A stretch of DNA of 8,703 bases from positions 1 to 8,703 of the forward strand of contig DAOVYP010000068.1 of NCBI GenBank assembly GCA_030635565.1, given 5' to 3'. Source of the DNA: Spirochaeta sp. (GTDB taxonomy: Bacteria; Spirochaetota; Spirochaetia; DSM-2461). Every line of letters starts with the position of its first letter. Within the stretch, counting starts at the first letter, position 1. The notes beneath the pieces were generated by a model. That model was not told where the DNA came from and did not search any database. It saw only the letters and a list, made by a program, of their open reading frames with translations. The translations under genes were made by a program, and so were the position numbers. Below, piece after piece: positions 1-6,188 of the stretch.

Positions 1-1135
1 TTACCATCCCGCCGGCGGACGCAAGAGCCGAGAATCCGCTGATCTTTGTCAAGCCGTCGTTTCGCATAATCCGGATATCTCCCGGTATGACATCGAGATT
101 CGCGAAAATCGGTACATCCTTTATTAACGGACAACGTTCTATGTGGAAACCGGCACCCAGTTCCGTCAGATTCTCCAGACCGCTGTGATCGGTCAAAGCC
201 GCACAGTTGCCGAGATAGAGATCCTCCCCGACCCTAACCAGAGACGACAAGCCGTCCACTTCCGTCACAAGGGGATTCCCGGCTATTGCCAGATCCCGTC
301 CAACTTGTTTCAAACCGGAAAGGCCGTCCAGCTCAGCTAGATCCGGATTGTCCCTGACTGACAGGTTGCCGTCCACGATCTCGAGACTTTCCAGACCGGC
401 CAGCGTTGTCAGATCCGACCGAAAGATGCTCAGGCTCCCTGTGAGACGACGATAACCCGCCAACTCCGCGAGGGAGGCGGTATCCGTTATGCTATGGTCG
501 CCGATCCAGACTTCCGTATTGGCGGTCTGCTGCCTGACCTTGAAACGGACATCGACCGGTACGGCCGGGAAGTTTTCATACTCACTGCCCAGGACATCGA
601 CTACGAGTCCACAATGACCGTCGCGGAATGAGGAATCGGTAAACGTCGTCTCGGAACTGCCGTTGAATAACACTTCAAAATGATCCTGATCAACATCGTA
701 CCGAGCCGTCAGAATGTTGACGGTGTTATAGCCCTTGTTTAGGAGTGGTGACAGGGTCCAATCACATATAGTCATTAGTGATCCGTATCTCATACGGAAG
801 ATCCCGTAGTAACCCTCGGTGTCGATTATCAGGATATAGAAATTCTCAGTATCCTGGATACAGAAAGCCATACCGTATCCACCCCAGCGATTGCCGGACT
901 TTTTGAGCGTTTCGATCTCGTAGGTGTCCAGAACCGGGAGAAAATCGTCGCTCCAGACGATGAAGGAATAATTATTATGATCGGGATTGTTAGTACTGAA
1001 CTGTATATAGTCGTCCGGATCGAGTTCCCACCAAATAGTGACCACGGGGACGGGTGGACTGTCATTAGACGGATTCGGGCATGACGGCAGGATCATCGCC
1101 GCCGCAATGATCAGCGGAATCAAGGACTTTTTCAT
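1..1135 (-). CDS. Leucine-rich-repeat lipoprotein with probable concanavalin-like N-terminal domain (3' end outside window)
   Basis: The frame is open from an ATG at 1135 to the window edge (378 codons, no stop). The start is supported by GGAGG five bases upstream (1141-1145). Residues 2-3 are lysines, 5-16 are hydrophobic, and Cys19 follows L16-P17-S18, a relaxed lipobox of the kind spirochaetes tolerate, so this is probably a lipid-anchored exported protein. Residues about 37-203 are aromatic and beta-rich, with a pattern like laminin-G/DUF1080 jelly rolls (GGYGMAF, NFYILIID, then HFEVLFNG and DGHCGLVV). From about residue 210 onward there are degenerate repeats of about 23 residues with the consensus LxGLxxLxxVGxDLxIxxNPxLTxLD, resembling receptor L-domain leucine-rich repeats. 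The exact role is unknown; surface binding or adhesion is an inference. The ConA-like assignment is less certain than the repeats. Confidence 0.85.
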   Translation of the reverse strand, partial: MKKSLIPLIIAAAMILPSCPNPSNDSPPVPVVTIWWELDPDDYIQFSTNNPDHNNYSFIVWSDDFLPVLDTYEIETLKKSGNRWGGYGMAFCIQDTENFYILIIDTEGYYGIFRMRYGSLMTICDWTLSPLLNKGYNTVNILTARYDVDQDHFEVLFNGSSETTFTDSSFRDGHCGLVVDVLGSEYENFPAVPVDVRFKVRQQTANTEVWIGDHSITDTASLAELAGYRRLTGSLSIFRSDLTTLAGLESLEIVDGNLSVRDNPDLAELDGLSGLKQVGRDLAIAGNPLVTEVDGLSSLVRVGEDLYLGNCAALTDHSGLENLTELGAGFHIERCPLIKDVPIFANLDVIPGDIRIMRNDGLTKISGFSALASAGGMV

Positions 1136-1220
1136 CTGGTCCTCCGAAACCCGGCCGGACAGGACACCTCAGGGAGCCCCAATCGGTGCGATTCATTCGC
1201 CGGATCCGATGAGTAACCAC

Positions 1221-1249
1221 CTTATAGTCTACAACTATTTACATGTAAT
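1221..1249 (-). promoter_or_regulatory. Candidate promoter of the LRR lipoprotein gene
   Basis: On the minus strand ATTACA (1244-1249, 4 of 6 to the -35 consensus) is followed after exactly 17 bases by TATAAG (1221-1226, 5 of 6 to the -10 consensus). This would give a leader of about 80 bases before the ATG at 1135. A perfect 10-bp palindrome, TTACATGTAA (1239-1248), lies over the -35 box and could be an operator. Eye-based match only. Confidence 0.4.
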
Positions 1250-1455
1250 ATCCACGATTTCGCCAGACCTGATGTACGTTTGCGGGTAAACTACAGCCGT
1301 GTTGATGAGAAGGAGCCGGGCATCCGGCGAACAATTCGATCTAGGTAGACCGGATCATCTCGTGGCAGATGTAACTTCTTCGTGGGACTAGTCTTTGGAA
1401 ACCTGGGCTGTCTACCTCTGATCAATGTGCTACGATCGGACCATGCGCTTTCCCC
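1250..1455. other. Intergenic stretch without recognisable gene
   Basis: Between the lipoprotein promoter region and the left end of the IS3 remnant I see no convincing coding frame, RNA gene or repeat. Short open frames here lack ribosome binding sites and protein-like composition. It may be the original host flank into which the IS inserted. Confidence 0.5.
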
Positions 1456-1790
1456 TGAAAACTGGACCAATTTCTGGGAGCAGATCAATAAACTATGGGA
1501 GAGGCGATATGAAAAGCGGACAGTATTCGGTTGAGAAGATCATCTCGATTCTGAACGAAATCGAATCCGGAATACCGGCAAAGTACATCTGTCGGAAGTA
1601 CGGATTCACCGAGCAAACACTCTACCGTTGGAAGTTAAAGTACGGCGGAATGACAACGAGCGAAGCCAAACGGTTGAAGGCCCTTGAAGAAGAAAATGCG
1701 AGGCTGAAGAATCTGGTCGCGAACCAAGCATTAGAGATCGATGCTATGAAGGATGTTCTGTCAAAAAACTGACGAAGCCTCCTCAGAATA
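1456..1790 (+). mobile_element. Truncated IS3-family insertion sequence (left end plus orfA)
   Basis: The left end appears to be the TG of TGAAAACTGGACCA at 1456, a terminal sequence of the type seen in IS3-family elements, lying about 53 bases before orfA. orfA is intact and ends at an A6 slippery run (1763-1768). About nine residues of orfB-like sequence follow in the -1 frame (LTKPPQNR, up to about 1793), after which similarity is lost. No DDE transposase domain and no matching right inverted repeat (TGGTCCAGTTTTCA) occur downstream in the window. The right boundary given is therefore approximate. The element should be unable to move on its own. Confidence 0.7.
1509..1772 (+). CDS. IS3-family transposase OrfA (helix-turn-helix subunit)
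   Basis: This 87-residue protein matches the small OrfA of IS3-family elements, closest in style to the IS407 group. An N-terminal helix-turn-helix (about residues 6-47, with IPAKYICRKYGFTEQTLYRW and KYGGM) binds the element ends. A leucine-zipper helix (about 52-85, EAKRLKALEEENARLK) mediates multimerisation. ATG 1509 is chosen because a purine-rich GGGAGAGG lies just upstream and the family starts here; an in-frame ATG at 1425 would add residues from outside the element. In intact elements, -1 slippage near the end of orfA makes the OrfAB transposase. Here the A6 run remains but orfB is gone, so OrfA could at most act as a DNA binder or inhibitor. Confidence 0.85.
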   Translation: MKSGQYSVEKIISILNEIESGIPAKYICRKYGFTEQTLYRWKLKYGGMTTSEAKRLKALEEENARLKNLVANQALEIDAMKDVLSKN

Positions 1791-2149
1791 GAAGTGATAC
1801 TCCCCCGGATCAAGGATCGCAAACCCAGAACATCGTCGAAACACCAAATGCCGACTACCCTTTCCGAATGAACGTCGAACGCAAAGATTGGGCGGCGTAT
1901 GTCGGATTAGCTGCCAACAACATCGACTATCTCAATTTCAAAGACAATGTTCATGACCGGGGCGGATCGGAGGATCGCCTGGATCGAGACTTCGGCGTAT
2001 GTGTACTCCCCCCCACAACTCTGAGCAGAATTCTGAGCAAAAATCCCGGCAAAACGATGCAAATACAGGAAAACGCAGGAAAGACAATTCTGCTAAAACC
2101 TTATATAATAGTAATTAGAAGAAGACATAGGAAAAACGGTGAAAGGTAG
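1763..2149 (+). other. Open frame following the OrfA slippage site, unrecognised product
   Basis: The -1 frame relative to orfA stays open from the A6 run to a TAG at 2147-2149, about 127 codons. Only the first eight or nine residues resemble an OrfB start. The rest contains an internal ATG at 1868 (MNVERKDWAAYVGLAANN) without a ribosome binding site. It shows no transposase motif, and the last third is lysine/arginine/isoleucine-rich and looks non-coding. It may be host DNA joined to the truncated element, or a decayed gene. I do not recognise any family. Confidence 0.25.
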
Positions 2150-2166
2150 CCCCATGTCTGGGGGAC
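2147..2166. repeat. Small GC-rich palindrome CCCCA-TGTC-TGGGG
   Basis: CCCCA (2150-2154) and TGGGG (2159-2163) form a perfect 5-bp stem with a 4-base loop, flanked by GT and AC that could extend it with bulges. It sits at the end of the open frame after the IS remnant. It could be a REP-like unit or a weak structure; there is no downstream T-run on the plus strand to make it a convincing terminator. Confidence 0.3.
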
Positions 2167-2187
2167 AAGGGTCAAATACTATTCGGA

Positions 2188-2218
2188 AATCATGAGAATA
2201 CGTTTCTCTCGTGATCAG
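2188..2218. terminator. Weak hairpin downstream of the recombinase gene
   Basis: GAGAA and TTCTC form a 5-bp stem around a TACGT loop, with outer ATCA/TGAT able to pair across a small internal loop. It lies about 16-45 bases beyond the recombinase stop on its transcript side. Read on the minus strand it ends in TTT only, so it is at best a weak terminator. It could also be an arm-type or attachment structure. Confidence 0.25.
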
Positions 2219-2233
2219 TCTAATCCCAAGTGT

Positions 2234-3409
2234 TCAAGAAGTTGAACCGAATCGTGCATACATATCATCAATCTCAGCTTGGCTGTAGTTGTCAGTCATT
2301 TCCTCTGTGGAATGTCGTGTAACTCGCTTTATCAGGAAATCCGGAACACCTTCATGTCTCCAATAGGTTGTGAAAGCATGTCGCCATGAATGAAAACCAA
2401 TGTTTCTGGTCTTACGTTGTTCCGGGGTGATTCCGATTCGCTCCATGGCATTGTAGAGCTGATCTCGAATGGCGTTATGCCCGAGGGGCGATAAACCTCC
2501 GTTGTTTGAGAAGACAAAACTGTCAGGACCAGATGTATATCCGTCAAGCTGAGTGAGGAGTTTGATAAGAAGCCGATCATTTATTGGGAATCGTTCGAGT
2601 ATGGCACCGGTCTTTGTTGATTTTATCTTGCCAGTGACTAGATCAAGAGATTGAACTACTGAAATTGTCCCCAGGTTAAGATCGATATGTTTTTGTTGGA
2701 TAGCCCGAACCTCGCCCATTCGGGCAGCGGTCTTCCAAGCAAATAATGATGCGGCACATCCGACAATATGACTATTCCAAACGACCTCCCAACCAACATC
2801 AGGAAAGAGTTTCTCAATCTCGTTTTTAGTTAAGATCCCTCTGCGTTTTTCATTCGCTCGAACTTGCTTCATACCTGGAAGTTTTACATTGGCAATCGGA
2901 TTATCGAATAAGTCTCCAAGCCTTACTGCTTCCTTGAACATAGTTTTGAGCAAACCCATCACATCCCTGACGGTCTTCGGTGCCAATTTGGCTTCAGTGA
3001 GACTGTCAGCCCATTTCTCGACGTGCCGAACAGTTACTGAGTCCAACTTCATATTCCCAAAATACGGAATAATATGTTTTTCGATCACCTGCCGACTGAT
3101 GTCGATGTAAGCACGTGAAAACGTTCGATCACGTTGACTCCGAAGATAAGAGCATAACGGCTTTTCGGGATCAGGACCCCAAACAAACCAGTTCGCAAAA
3201 TAATCTCGAAAAATGTAGGACTTGGTTGGCAGAAGCCTTCCAGTTAGCTCAAGGTTCTTACAGAACGCTTTAGCCTCCGTCTTTTTCACCGTACCCGTGC
3301 TTTTTGCCGTTGATCGTTTGCCATCCGGAAGAGAAACCTGATAGTACCAAATCTGCTTTCCAGATTTCATTGTTCGAGGGAAGAGGTAGAACGGTTCACG
3401 GTATCCCAT
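2234..3409 (-). CDS. Tyrosine recombinase / phage-type integrase
   Basis: The protein has 391 residues, a typical length for an element integrase. Numbering is from the ATG at 3409. An N-terminal arm-binding-like segment (about 5-60, YYQVSLPDGKR) is followed by a SAM-like core-binding domain (about 95-180) and the catalytic domain (about 195-385). All six expected positions are visible: Arg230 (AARMGEV), Lys266 (STKTGA), His340 and Arg343 (HSWRH), His366 (TRHST) and the nucleophile Tyr375 (DNYSQ). It should therefore be active in strand exchange. I chose ATG 3409 because GGAG lies seven bases upstream; a GTG at 3451 would add 14 residues but has no Shine-Dalgarno. The gene is visibly AT-richer than the avtA and kinase genes, suggesting transfer. 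It points away from the CAT tRNA just upstream, the usual layout for an element integrated at a tRNA. Confidence 0.92.
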   Translation of the reverse strand: MGYREPFYLFPRTMKSGKQIWYYQVSLPDGKRSTAKSTGTVKKTEAKAFCKNLELTGRLLPTKSYIFRDYFANWFVWGPDPEKPLCSYLRSQRDRTFSRAYIDISRQVIEKHIIPYFGNMKLDSVTVRHVEKWADSLTEAKLAPKTVRDVMGLLKTMFKEAVRLGDLFDNPIANVKLPGMKQVRANEKRRGILTKNEIEKLFPDVGWEVVWNSHIVGCAASLFAWKTAARMGEVRAIQQKHIDLNLGTISVVQSLDLVTGKIKSTKTGAILERFPINDRLLIKLLTQLDGYTSGPDSFVFSNNGGLSPLGHNAIRDQLYNAMERIGITPEQRKTRNIGFHSWRHAFTTYWRHEGVPDFLIKRVTRHSTEEMTDNYSQAEIDDMYARFGSTS

Positions 3410-3416
3410 AAACTTG

Positions 3417-3420
3417 CTCC
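3417..3420 (-). promoter_or_regulatory. Ribosome binding site deciding the recombinase start
   Basis: GGAG on the minus strand, seven bases before the ATG at 3409. The alternative upstream GTG at 3451 is preceded by pyrimidine-rich sequence without a comparable site, so this decides the start call. Confidence 0.6.
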
Positions 3421-3445
3421 ATTTAACGAATCTGCTCACATATTC

Positions 3446-3461
3446 TCTCACACCAGTGAGA
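3446..3461. repeat. Perfect 6-bp inverted repeat upstream of the recombinase
   Basis: TCTCAC (3446-3451) and GTGAGA (3456-3461) are separated by ACCA. The structure lies 37-52 bases upstream of the chosen recombinase ATG, in its likely leader or promoter area. It could be an operator for a recombinase regulator or a leader hairpin. No regulator gene is visible in the window. Confidence 0.3.
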
Positions 3462-3489
3462 ATTAAGATAGGTCAGGAGTAAGGTCGGG

Positions 3490-3539
3490 AAATAAAACGT
3501 GCTCCTGCAAGCAATTAAAATCGCCAACAGAAGCACGTT
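3490..3539 (-). terminator. Rho-independent terminator after the tRNA
   Basis: On the minus strand, starting about five bases after the tRNA 3' end, AACGTGCTTCTG (3539-3528) pairs with CAGGAGCACGTT (3507-3496). This is a 12-bp stem with one mismatch and a 20-base loop, followed directly by TTATTT, which continues the T-run of the stem. Position and shape fit termination of the tRNA transcript. It also shields the recombinase from tRNA read-through. Confidence 0.7.
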
Positions 3540-3543
3540 ATCT

Positions 3544-3617
3544 TGGGCCCACTAGGACTTGAACCTAGGACCGACGGATTATGAGTCCGTTGCTCTAACC
3601 AACTGAGCTACGAGCCC
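3544..3617 (-). tRNA. tRNA-Met (anticodon CAT; possibly the tRNA-Ile2 CAT type)
   Basis: The 74-base minus-strand sequence folds as a full cloverleaf. The acceptor GGGCTCG pairs with TGGGCCC (two G-U pairs) and the discriminator is A. The D arm is AGCTCAGTTGGTTAGAGC. The anticodon stem ACGGA/TCCGT encloses the loop CTCATAA, giving anticodon CAT. The T arm CCTAG/CTAGT region contains GTTCAAGTC. There is no encoded CCA (AAGA follows). CAT can be elongator Met or lysidine-modified Ile; the initiator is unlikely because the acceptor end is fully paired and the anticodon stem lacks three G-C pairs. The 3' end faces the recombinase gene, so it is a natural candidate attachment site. Confidence 0.95.
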
Positions 3618-3892
3618 TGGATGCATTTACGGTCCGGGGAAACGCCGTCTCACTTACGGAAGAAAGCATAACTCCGGACAGAGGCATATCCTATCGATGA
3701 CGAGACGTATCGTCAATCCACGGGGGGAGCAACCTGTTCCGATTTGGGTTCAGGTTCTCCCCCGGGGCTCCCGGCGCGGCCGGTTCCGATTTCTCCCGGG
3801 ATTTCGCCCGGTTCTCGCCAGAGGTCAGTAAAAAACTGCGAAGCGAATACCCTTTGCTCAAATCTCCGCCTCGCGGTACTCTCATCGATACG
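3618..3892. other. Intergenic region between tRNA and avtA
   Basis: This stretch of 275 bases has no recognisable gene. It carries a 10-bp direct repeat, GTTCCGATTT (3736-3745 and 3783-3792), and a compact GC hairpin, CCGGC-GCG-GCCGG (3771-3783), without a T-run. I looked for a T-box or leader peptide rich in branched-chain codons, as might precede a valine-related operon, and saw none. No convincing -35/-10 pair for avtA was found by eye. Open frames here on the minus strand continue as antisense shadows of avtA. Confidence 0.4.
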
Positions 3893-3949
3893 ATGAAACT
3901 GACACGATTCGCCGAACGGTTTTCCAAAAAATCGGGATCGGGGAGCTGA
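3893..3949 (+). other. Out-of-frame N-terminal segment of avtA
   Basis: ATG 3893 opens 18 codons (MKLTRFAERFSKKSG...) ending in TGA at 3947-3949, which overlaps the ATG at 3949 as TGATG. The first 15 residues align position by position with the known E. coli AvtA N-terminus (MTFSLFGDKFTRHSG). The following AvtA residues (I..LM.DL) appear only in the other frame, starting at ATC 3937. One base is therefore missing around 3935-3937. No Shine-Dalgarno precedes ATG 3893. Confidence 0.75.
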
Positions 3950-5130
3950 TGGACGACCTCGGACAGGCCATGGACGGCCGCAGCGATATGCGTATGCTCG
4001 GCGGCGGCAATCCGGCTCATATCCCGGAGGTGAATGAAATCTGGCGGAGACGCAGCGCGGAGATTCTGGCCAACGGGGCCGAGCTCGAAGAAACTCTGGC
4101 GAATTACGATACGCCCCAGGGGAAGCATGCATTTCTGGATTCTCTGGCAGGACTGCTGAACCGGGAATTCGGCTGGAACTTGAATGCAAAGAATATCGCC
4201 GTTACCAATGGCAGCCAGATGGCCTTTTTTCTGCTGCTGAATCTCCTGTCGGGTACGGGCAGCGACGGATCGAAAAACAGGGTGCTCTTCCCCCTCTGCC
4301 CGGAGTACATCGGCTATGCCGACCAGACCATCGAAAATGGCATGCTGATCACACGGCCGGCGAAAATTGAACTCACCCGTCCCGGTTTCTTTAAATACAA
4401 TGTAGATTTTGAGAATCTCGATGTCAGTTCGGATATCTCGGCTCTGTGCATCTCCCGGCCCACCAATCCCACCGGGAATGTCCTTACCGACCAGGAGGTG
4501 GCCCGTCTGGCCGGAATCGCCGGAGAGAAGGACATCCCCTTTATCATTGACAACGCCTACGGTGCACCCTTCCCCAACATCCTCTTCCGGGATGTGAAGC
4601 CCTACTGGGACAAACACGTAATTTTGAGTATGAGCCTCTCGAAACTGGGACTTCCGTCGGTTCGAACCGGAATCGTCGTCGCAGATGAATCGATTATTGA
4701 GGCGGTATCAGCCTGTAACGCGGTTATCAGCCTGTCCAACGGCAGCCTGGGTCAGGTACTGGTTCGTCCCCTCATCGAGTCCGGGGATATTCTGCGGCTT
4801 TCCAACGAAGTGATCCGTCCGTTCTACGAAGATCGCTCGATAGCCGCCGTTACCTCCCTGCAGGAAGCCTTCGGCGACGATATCCCCTACAGGATTCACG
4901 AGAGCGAAGGTTCCATCTTCCTCTGGCTCTGGCTGCCCGAATTGCCCATCAGTTCGGCTGAACTCTACGAGCGCCTGAAAGCCCGGGCTGTCCTGGTGGT
5001 GAGCGGTCATTACTTCTTTTATGGTCTTGACTGCCCATGGGCGCATGCCGATGAATGCCTCCGGCTCTCCTATGCCCAGGATCCGGTGAAGTTCAGGGAA
5101 GCGGCGACTATCATGGACGAAGGAAAATAA
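3949..5130 (+). CDS. avtA: Valine-pyruvate aminotransferase (PLP fold type I)
   Basis: The product moves an amino group between valine (or 2-oxoisovalerate) and alanine/pyruvate in the cytosol. It matches E. coli AvtA along nearly its whole length. Visible are MLGGGNPAHIPE (16-27), YDTPQG (53-58), TNGSQ (86-90), PEYIGYAD (118-125), SRPTNPTGN (169-177), and DNAYG (201-205) with the PLP-ring Asp201 and Tyr204. SLSKLGLP follows with Schiff-base Lys232, then Arg239, the GSIFLWLW block (321-328) and the carboxylate-binding Arg372 (CLRLSY). The 393-residue open frame begins at a Met that corresponds to residue 20 of AvtA. The real N-terminus lies upstream in another frame (see 3893-3949), so the gene is either frameshifted, rescued by reinitiation at TGATG, or affected by a sequence error. 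GGGGAG lies only three bases before this ATG. It is first in an operon with azlC and azlD. Confidence 0.93.
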   Translation: MDDLGQAMDGRSDMRMLGGGNPAHIPEVNEIWRRRSAEILANGAELEETLANYDTPQGKHAFLDSLAGLLNREFGWNLNAKNIAVTNGSQMAFFLLLNLLSGTGSDGSKNRVLFPLCPEYIGYADQTIENGMLITRPAKIELTRPGFFKYNVDFENLDVSSDISALCISRPTNPTGNVLTDQEVARLAGIAGEKDIPFIIDNAYGAPFPNILFRDVKPYWDKHVILSMSLSKLGLPSVRTGIVVADESIIEAVSACNAVISLSNGSLGQVLVRPLIESGDILRLSNEVIRPFYEDRSIAAVTSLQEAFGDDIPYRIHESEGSIFLWLWLPELPISSAELYERLKARAVLVVSGHYFFYGLDCPWAHADECLRLSYAQDPVKFREAATIMDEGK

Positions 5131-5874
5131 ATGACCGCGAAGGATATAACCGATTTGAGCGGCAGCTCCCTGAGTCCTCGGGGATTCCACCGGGGTCTCA
5201 AAGACGCCCTGCCGATTATCTTCGGCTATTTTTCGGCGTCCATCGCCTTCGGACTGCTGGCCCGCAGCTCATCCCTCACCCTCTGGGAAACCCAGAGCTT
5301 CAGTCTCTTCACCTATACCGGTGCCGCCCAGTTCATGGCACTGAACCTTATCAACGCCGGCGCCTCGGGTCCCCAGATTGTCCTGTCCTACGGATTGCTG
5401 AACCTGCGCTACCTGCTGATGAGCGCCGCGGTGGCGAAGAAAGTGGATATTACCCGAATCTTCCAGCGGCCGTTGCTGGCCTTCGGGGTTACCGACGAGA
5501 ATTTCGCCGTCACCACCGGCAACGAGGGACAGGTAACCCCGGCCTATCAGGGGGCGGTTGAGCTCGGGCCCTGGATCGGGTGGAACCTGGGAACCTTGAG
5601 CGGCTGGCTTTTCGGCTCTGTACTGCCGGCAAGTTTAAGTGCCGCGATGGTTGCCAGTCTCTACGCCCTGTTCATGGCTCTGCTTCTGCCTGACCTCAAG
5701 AAAGGCCTGCCCTGGATTATTACGGCAGCCTCGGCGGCGGCGGCGAATACAGTTCTGGAATTGTGGAGCAGCCTGGGGTCGGGATGGAGTTTTATTATCG
5801 CGATGATGGCAGGGACGATTGTCGGCATGTTGATTATCCCGGCGGCGCCGGATGATAGAAAGGCTGCGGCATGA
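5131..5874 (+). CDS. azlC: Branched-chain amino acid exporter large subunit, AzlC family
   Basis: This 247-residue integral membrane protein has several hydrophobic helices and the AzlC signature region near the N-terminus: RGLKDALPIIFGY, then ASIAFGLLAR and YTGAAQFMAL. AzlC/BrnF proteins pair with a small AzlD/BrnE partner in the cytoplasmic membrane and export branched-chain amino acids and related substrates. The length is normal for the family. The ATG follows the avtA stop with no gap, and GAAGGA inside the end of avtA serves as the ribosome binding site, so translation is probably coupled. The stop overlaps the azlD start as ATGA. Export of valine or its analogues is inferred from avtA linkage; specificity cannot be read from sequence. 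Confidence 0.93.
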   Translation: MTAKDITDLSGSSLSPRGFHRGLKDALPIIFGYFSASIAFGLLARSSSLTLWETQSFSLFTYTGAAQFMALNLINAGASGPQIVLSYGLLNLRYLLMSAAVAKKVDITRIFQRPLLAFGVTDENFAVTTGNEGQVTPAYQGAVELGPWIGWNLGTLSGWLFGSVLPASLSAAMVASLYALFMALLLPDLKKGLPWIITAASAAAANTVLELWSSLGSGWSFIIAMMAGTIVGMLIIPAAPDDRKAAA

Positions 5875-6188
5875 GCGAATTGAATATCATGGCCGTCGTT
5901 TTCAGCGCCGCCGTTGTTAACTACCTGATAAGGGTGACGCCCTTTCTGATGACGAATTGGGAGAAAGTACCCCTGGTGGTTCGCCGTTTTCTTACCATTA
6001 TGCCGACGGCGGCCCTGGGAGCCCTGATTTTTCCTGGAGCCTTCACATCCCTGGCGGAAACCGGTCGGCCATGGGCGGCCCTGGGGGGATTGGGCGCCGC
6101 CGCCCTGACGGCTCATTTCTCGAAGAATCTAATTATTCCCGTCGCTGCGGCGGTTCTGACAACCTGGGCAATCCTACAGTTCCCTTAA
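5871..6188 (+). CDS. azlD: Branched-chain amino acid exporter small subunit, AzlD family
   Basis: This 105-residue, very hydrophobic protein has about three to four membrane segments and the AzlD pattern: NYLIRVTPFLM near the N-terminus, VVRRFLTIMPTAALGAL in the middle, and a C-terminal helix. Small AzlD/BrnE subunits are required together with AzlC/BrnF for transport. It starts four bases inside the end of azlC (ATGA), a strong sign of translational coupling and fixed stoichiometry. Its last 15 bases overlap the 3' end of the convergent CBS-ACT gene, so no terminator fits between the two. Confidence 0.92.
   Translation: MSELNIMAVVFSAAVVNYLIRVTPFLMTNWEKVPLVVRRFLTIMPTAALGALIFPGAFTSLAETGRPWAALGGLGAAALTAHFSKNLIIPVAAAVLTTWAILQFP

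Noticed and set aside
829..1065. Minus-strand 78-codon frame within the lipoprotein gene
   Set aside because: It is a different frame from the continuous 378-codon lipoprotein, which has a good ribosome binding site and signal peptide.
1038..1289. Plus-strand 83-codon frame covering the lipoprotein start and its upstream region
   Set aside because: It is antisense to the signal peptide region, has no ribosome binding site and no protein-like composition.
3618..3892. Possible T-box or attenuator leader for the valine-related operon
   Set aside because: No T-box consensus, no leader peptide with runs of Val/Leu/Ile codons and no terminator with a T-run were found.
3691..4617. Long open frame on the minus strand (308 codons) opposite avtA
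   Set aside because: It is antisense to a strongly recognised AvtA, has no recognisable motif or ribosome binding site, and is explained by GC-biased codon use of the sense gene.
5055..5561. Open frame of 168 codons overlapping avtA and azlC on the plus strand
   Set aside because: It is in another frame of two clearly recognised genes, and its arginine/proline/glycine-rich translation looks non-coding.
5661..6116. Minus-strand open frame opposite azlC/azlD
   Set aside because: It is antisense to membrane-protein genes; its composition is a shadow and it has no start signal.
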